From Zoogloea oleivorans (lineage in GTDB: Bacteria; Pseudomonadota; Gammaproteobacteria; Burkholderiales; Rhodocyclaceae), in the NCBI GenBank assembly GCA_030157785.1, contig JAOAUC010000047.1, forward strand, positions 1 through 43,437: DNA of 43,437 nucleotides, read 5' to 3'. Below are positions 41,394 through 43,437 of this stretch, piece by piece; position 1 is the stretch's first letter, and every line of letters begins with the position of its first letter. The notes beneath the pieces were generated by a model, which saw only the letters and a program-made list of their open reading frames with translations, searched no databases and was not told where the DNA came from. The position numbers and the translations under genes were made by a program.

Positions 41394-41456
41394 CCTTGCG
41401 CACAAGCCGGTTTTCCTTGCGACCGACCCTTTTCTCCTTGCGCACGAAGCAAAAAA
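41394..41456. repeat. Three direct repeats with exact 21-bp period, plus two distal copies
   Basis: CCTTGCG starts at 41394, 41415 and 41436, precisely 21 bases apart, with partial similarity continuing into the spacers (GCAC-AAGC). Two further copies are at 41563 and 41606. The cluster lies in the 260-base space between two convergent genes (41383-41642), which otherwise contains no convincing gene. Confidence 0.65.
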
Positions 41457-41459
41457 GGG
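41427..41459. terminator. Possible bidirectional terminator hairpin
   Basis: CCCTTTT (41427-41433) pairs with AAAAGGG (41453-41459). An inner TTGC/GCAA pair lies within the interval, leaving unpaired bases and a 7-base loop. It lies between the convergent exported-protein and mocA-like genes where a two-way terminator is expected, but the stem is AT-rich at its base and imperfect. Confidence 0.3.
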
Positions 41460-41642
41460 CAATCGGCGACGCCATTTGGCGCACCGGCAAGGCAAGCGGC
41501 ATCGAGACCGCAGCAAATCGCCTCGATGCCATCGCCCCCGGCCTCGCGGGCGGACCGAATAGCCTTGCGATCCCCCCTCGGCACCTTGGTGATCGAAGCA
41601 CAAAGCCTTGCGCGTGATGCACGGCGGCTTGCAGGCGCTGTG

Positions 41643-42218
41643 TCAGCCCTCGCGGGCGAGGTCTTCCGGCGTATCCACGTCCCTCAACACACCGGCATCA
41701 TCGCTCTCGAGCGTGTGCATGAGGTTCCGGTGCTTGCCAACGATGGCGCGCGCCCCTTCGTCACCGGTGAGGGCGAGGAGTTCGTCGCGCCAGCGGGCGG
41801 CGAAGGCCACCGGATGGCCGCGCTGACTGTTATGGAAGGGGGCGGCGAGCGCGGCACCGCGAGCGAGGGCATCGGCCACGCTGCGCAAAGTGGCGACCTG
41901 CACAAAAGGCATGTCGGCCAGCGCGACGAGCCAGCCGGCGGCCTCAAGGCTGGCAGCTACACCGGCGGCCAGGCTGTGGCCCATGCCGGCGCTGGCCTCC
42001 GGGCAGATGACGACTTCCAGCCCTTCGGCAATCAGCAGCGCGGCGAGCGTGGTTTGCTCGGGCCGCAGCACCGCAATGACCCGCGGGCAGGCCTCCTTCA
42101 GCTTGCGCGCCGAGGCGACGGCCAGCGGCGTGCCGTCGTCCAGCGGATGCAGCAACTTGTCGCTGCCAAAGCGCCGGCCCTGCCCGGCCGCCAGCAGCAG
42201 GCCGACGATCTGCGCCAC
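41643..42218 (-). CDS. mocA: MocA-like molybdenum cofactor nucleotidyltransferase
   Basis: Transfers a nucleotide (typically CMP) to molybdopterin to make the dinucleotide cofactor used by xanthine-dehydrogenase-type enzymes. It has 191 residues from the GTG at 42218. The fold signature is VGLLLAAGQGRRFGSDKLL at the N-terminus, with GMGHSLAAGV, VALADMPFV (metal site Asp) and GHPVAF following. A longer in-frame GTG at 42284 would overlap xdhC by about 60 bases and add a Pro/Arg-rich stretch without family similarity, so the shorter form is chosen. It begins 4 bases after the xdhC stop. Together with xdhC and the hydroxylase gene it forms a cofactor maturation unit. Confidence 0.9.
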   Translation of the reverse strand: MAQIVGLLLAAGQGRRFGSDKLLHPLDDGTPLAVASARKLKEACPRVIAVLRPEQTTLAALLIAEGLEVVICPEASAGMGHSLAAGVAASLEAAGWLVALADMPFVQVATLRSVADALARGAALAAPFHNSQRGHPVAFAARWRDELLALTGDEGARAIVGKHRNLMHTLESDDAGVLRDVDTPEDLAREG

Positions 42219-42222
42219 GCCC

Positions 42223-43221
42223 TTAACGCACGCCGCAACCGGCGCTGGCCGGGTTGGCCGGCTCCGGCCGGGCGACGCTGACACCGTTCTTCACGGCGGT
42301 CATTTCGGCGAGGATGGAAACGGCGATTTCAGGCGGCGTGCGGCTGCCGATATGCAGACCCACCGGGCCGTGCAATCGGCCGACTTCGTCTTCCGACAGG
42401 TCGAAGTATTCGAGCAGGCGCGCCTTGCGGGTGGCGTTGTTAGCCCGCGAACCGAGGGCGCCAACGTAGAAGGCCGGTGACTTGAGCGCTTCCAGCAGCG
42501 CCATGTCGTCGAGCTTGGGGTCGTGGGTCAGGGCCACGATGGCGCTGTGGGGGTCCGGCGCCATGGCGATCACCACGTCGTCGGGCATGCCGGCCACCAG
42601 CGGGGCGCCGGGCACGTCCCATTCGACGGAATATTCCTCGCGCGGGTCGCAAAGGGTCACGGCGTAGTCCAGTGCCTGGGCCATCTGCGCCAGGTAACGG
42701 GAGATCTGCCCGGCGCCGATGATAAGCAGGCGCCAGTGGGGGCCGTGAATGGTGGACAGGCGCTGGCCGTCCCACTGCAGGGCTTCGCCGCGGCAGGCAT
42801 CGAGGATGCGCACCTGGCCGCGGGCCAGTTCGATCTCGCGGCGCACCAGCTGGCCGCCCTCGAGACGGGCGGCGAGGTCGGTCAGCAAGGCGTGATCGGG
42901 CGCCGGTTCGACGACCAGTTCCAGCGTGCCGCCGCAGGGCAGGCCGAAGCGGTTGGCTTCTTCCCGGGTCACCCCGTAGGTGAGCACGAAGGGCTGGCTG
43001 CCGCCGATGCGGCCGTCCAGCATGCGGGCAATCATGTCGTCCTCGATGCAGCCGCCCGACACCGAGCCCTGCACCCGGCCATCGTCCCGCAGGGCCATCC
43101 AGGCCCCTGCCGGACGGGGCGCCGAGCCCCAGGTCTGGGCGACGGTCACCAGCGCCGCCCGGTGCCCTTCGGCCCGCCAGCGGCGCACGGCGGCAAGGAC
43201 TTGCAGGTCCTGGCTGTCCAC
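42223..43221 (-). CDS. xdhC: XdhC/CoxI-family molybdenum cofactor chaperone
   Basis: A maturation factor of 332 residues that binds and sulfurates or delivers the molybdenum cofactor to xanthine-dehydrogenase-family enzymes. The N-terminal XdhC/CoxI domain has VTVAQTWGSAPRPAGAWM and GSVSGGCIEDDM with its conserved cysteine, and FGLPCGGTLELVVEP with a second cysteine. The C-terminal Rossmann-like domain has LLIIGAGQISRYLAQMA, CDPREEYSVEW, VALTHDPKLDDMAL and FYVGALGSRANNATRKARL. The GTG start at 43221 follows the hydroxylase stop by three bases, so it is co-transcribed with its probable client. Confidence 0.95.
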   Translation of the reverse strand: MDSQDLQVLAAVRRWRAEGHRAALVTVAQTWGSAPRPAGAWMALRDDGRVQGSVSGGCIEDDMIARMLDGRIGGSQPFVLTYGVTREEANRFGLPCGGTLELVVEPAPDHALLTDLAARLEGGQLVRREIELARGQVRILDACRGEALQWDGQRLSTIHGPHWRLLIIGAGQISRYLAQMAQALDYAVTLCDPREEYSVEWDVPGAPLVAGMPDDVVIAMAPDPHSAIVALTHDPKLDDMALLEALKSPAFYVGALGSRANNATRKARLLEYFDLSEDEVGRLHGPVGLHIGSRTPPEIAVSILAEMTAVKNGVSVARPEPANPASAGCGVR

Positions 43222-43224
43222 GGT

Positions 43225-43437
43225 CTAGGCCTTCAGCTGCTCGGTGGCGAAGGGCATGCGCGTGAGCCACTTGCCGGTGGCCGCGGCAATCGCGTTGGCC
43301 ACGGCCGGGGCCACCGGCGGCACGCCGGGTTCGCCGATGCCGGTCGGCTTTTCGGCCGAGGCGACAATGTGCACTTCCACCTTGGGCATCTCGTTGATGC
43401 GGATCGGCGCGTACTCGCCGAAGTTGCCCTGCTCGAC
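43225..43437 (-). CDS. Molybdopterin-binding hydroxylase large subunit (IorB-like), C-terminal part only
   Basis: Only the last 70 codons are inside the window; the gene enters from the right edge. The translation reads [18 protein letters not shown], then [19 protein letters not shown] and [11 protein letters not shown], the hallmark C-terminus of the xanthine-dehydrogenase superfamily. The Glu of GIGEPG corresponds to the catalytic glutamate next to the molybdenum site. The closest type by pattern is the isoquinoline 1-oxidoreductase beta subunit / aldehyde dehydrogenase group, usually periplasmic. The substrate cannot be told from this fragment. xdhC and the mocA-like gene follow in the same direction. 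Confidence 0.93.
   Translation of the reverse strand, partial: VEQGNFGEYAPIRINEMPKVEVHIVASAEKPTGIGEPGVPPVAPAVANAIAAATGKWLTRMPFATEQLKA

Noticed and set aside
41363..41617. Small plus-strand open frame (84 codons) with heptad-like SLRT repeats between the convergent genes
   Set aside because: The apparent peptide repeat is explained by the 21-bp DNA repeat, it overlaps the end of the exported-protein gene, and it has no ribosome site or recognised similarity.

Overview
This window reads as chromosomal DNA of a high-GC betaproteobacterium, most probably of the Rhodocyclales (Azospira/Zoogloea/Thauera-like). I infer this from the strong GC bias with long antisense open frames, the groES-groEL operon under a perfect CIRCE element, the czcCBA-type efflux operon, and the family resemblance of many proteins. 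No tRNA, rRNA, CRISPR array, transposase or prophage block was found. Coding density is very high and many genes are joined by ATGA/GTGA start-stop overlaps.

Layout. (1) 1-717, minus: 5' end of groEL, then groES, with a sigma70-type promoter and CIRCE operator. (2) 717-1642, minus: a T4-type lysozyme gene coupled to a small exported protein of unknown function, preceded by a terminator-like hairpin. (3) 1896-3651, plus: a protein with a degenerate receiver-like N-terminus, followed by a Ras-like (COG2229-type) GTPase. (4) 3760-11331, plus: an outer-membrane channel, adaptor and RND pump of the heavy-metal type, with a response regulator and a TctE-like sensor kinase in the same transcription unit. 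(5) 11433-22172, plus: a compact biosynthetic cluster of two alpha/beta hydrolases with atypical nucleophile elbows, an Sfp-type phosphopantetheinyl transferase, a C-A-PCP NRPS and a KS-AT-KR-ACP polyketide synthase with no thioesterase. (6) 22230-23123, plus: a membrane-anchored TIR-domain protein. (7) 23197-38570, plus: a 15-kb run of fourteen genes encoding a type IV pilus/type II secretion superfamily machine. (8) 38662-41382, plus: an AIM24/TIGR00266 protein, an M48 peptidase and an exported, probably outer-membrane, protein. (9) 41643-43437, minus: end of a molybdenum hydroxylase large subunit, xdhC and a mocA-like nucleotidyltransferase.

How the genes work together. The biosynthetic cluster looks able to load one unusual (non-alpha) amino acid, extend it once with malonyl-CoA and ketoreduce it. 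Release is then left to separate hydrolases, because no thioesterase or reductase domain is present. The NRPS condensation domain has lost its catalytic histidine and the adenylation pocket lacks the aspartate that binds alpha-amino groups.

The pilus/secretion locus is the most striking part. It begins with a sensor kinase, a stand-alone receiver and an HD-GYP cyclic-di-GMP phosphodiesterase. The assembly ATPase carries an N-terminal STAS domain followed by a textbook MshEN cyclic-di-GMP binding module. It continues with an inner-membrane platform, GspG/H/I/J-like pseudopilins, a 725-residue tip protein (DNRLRE-LamG-DNRLRE), PilM, PilN, a PilO-PilP fusion and a short secretin. The architecture is a hybrid of MSHA pili and type II secretion, with signalling input built directly into the motor. 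No prepilin peptidase is in the window.
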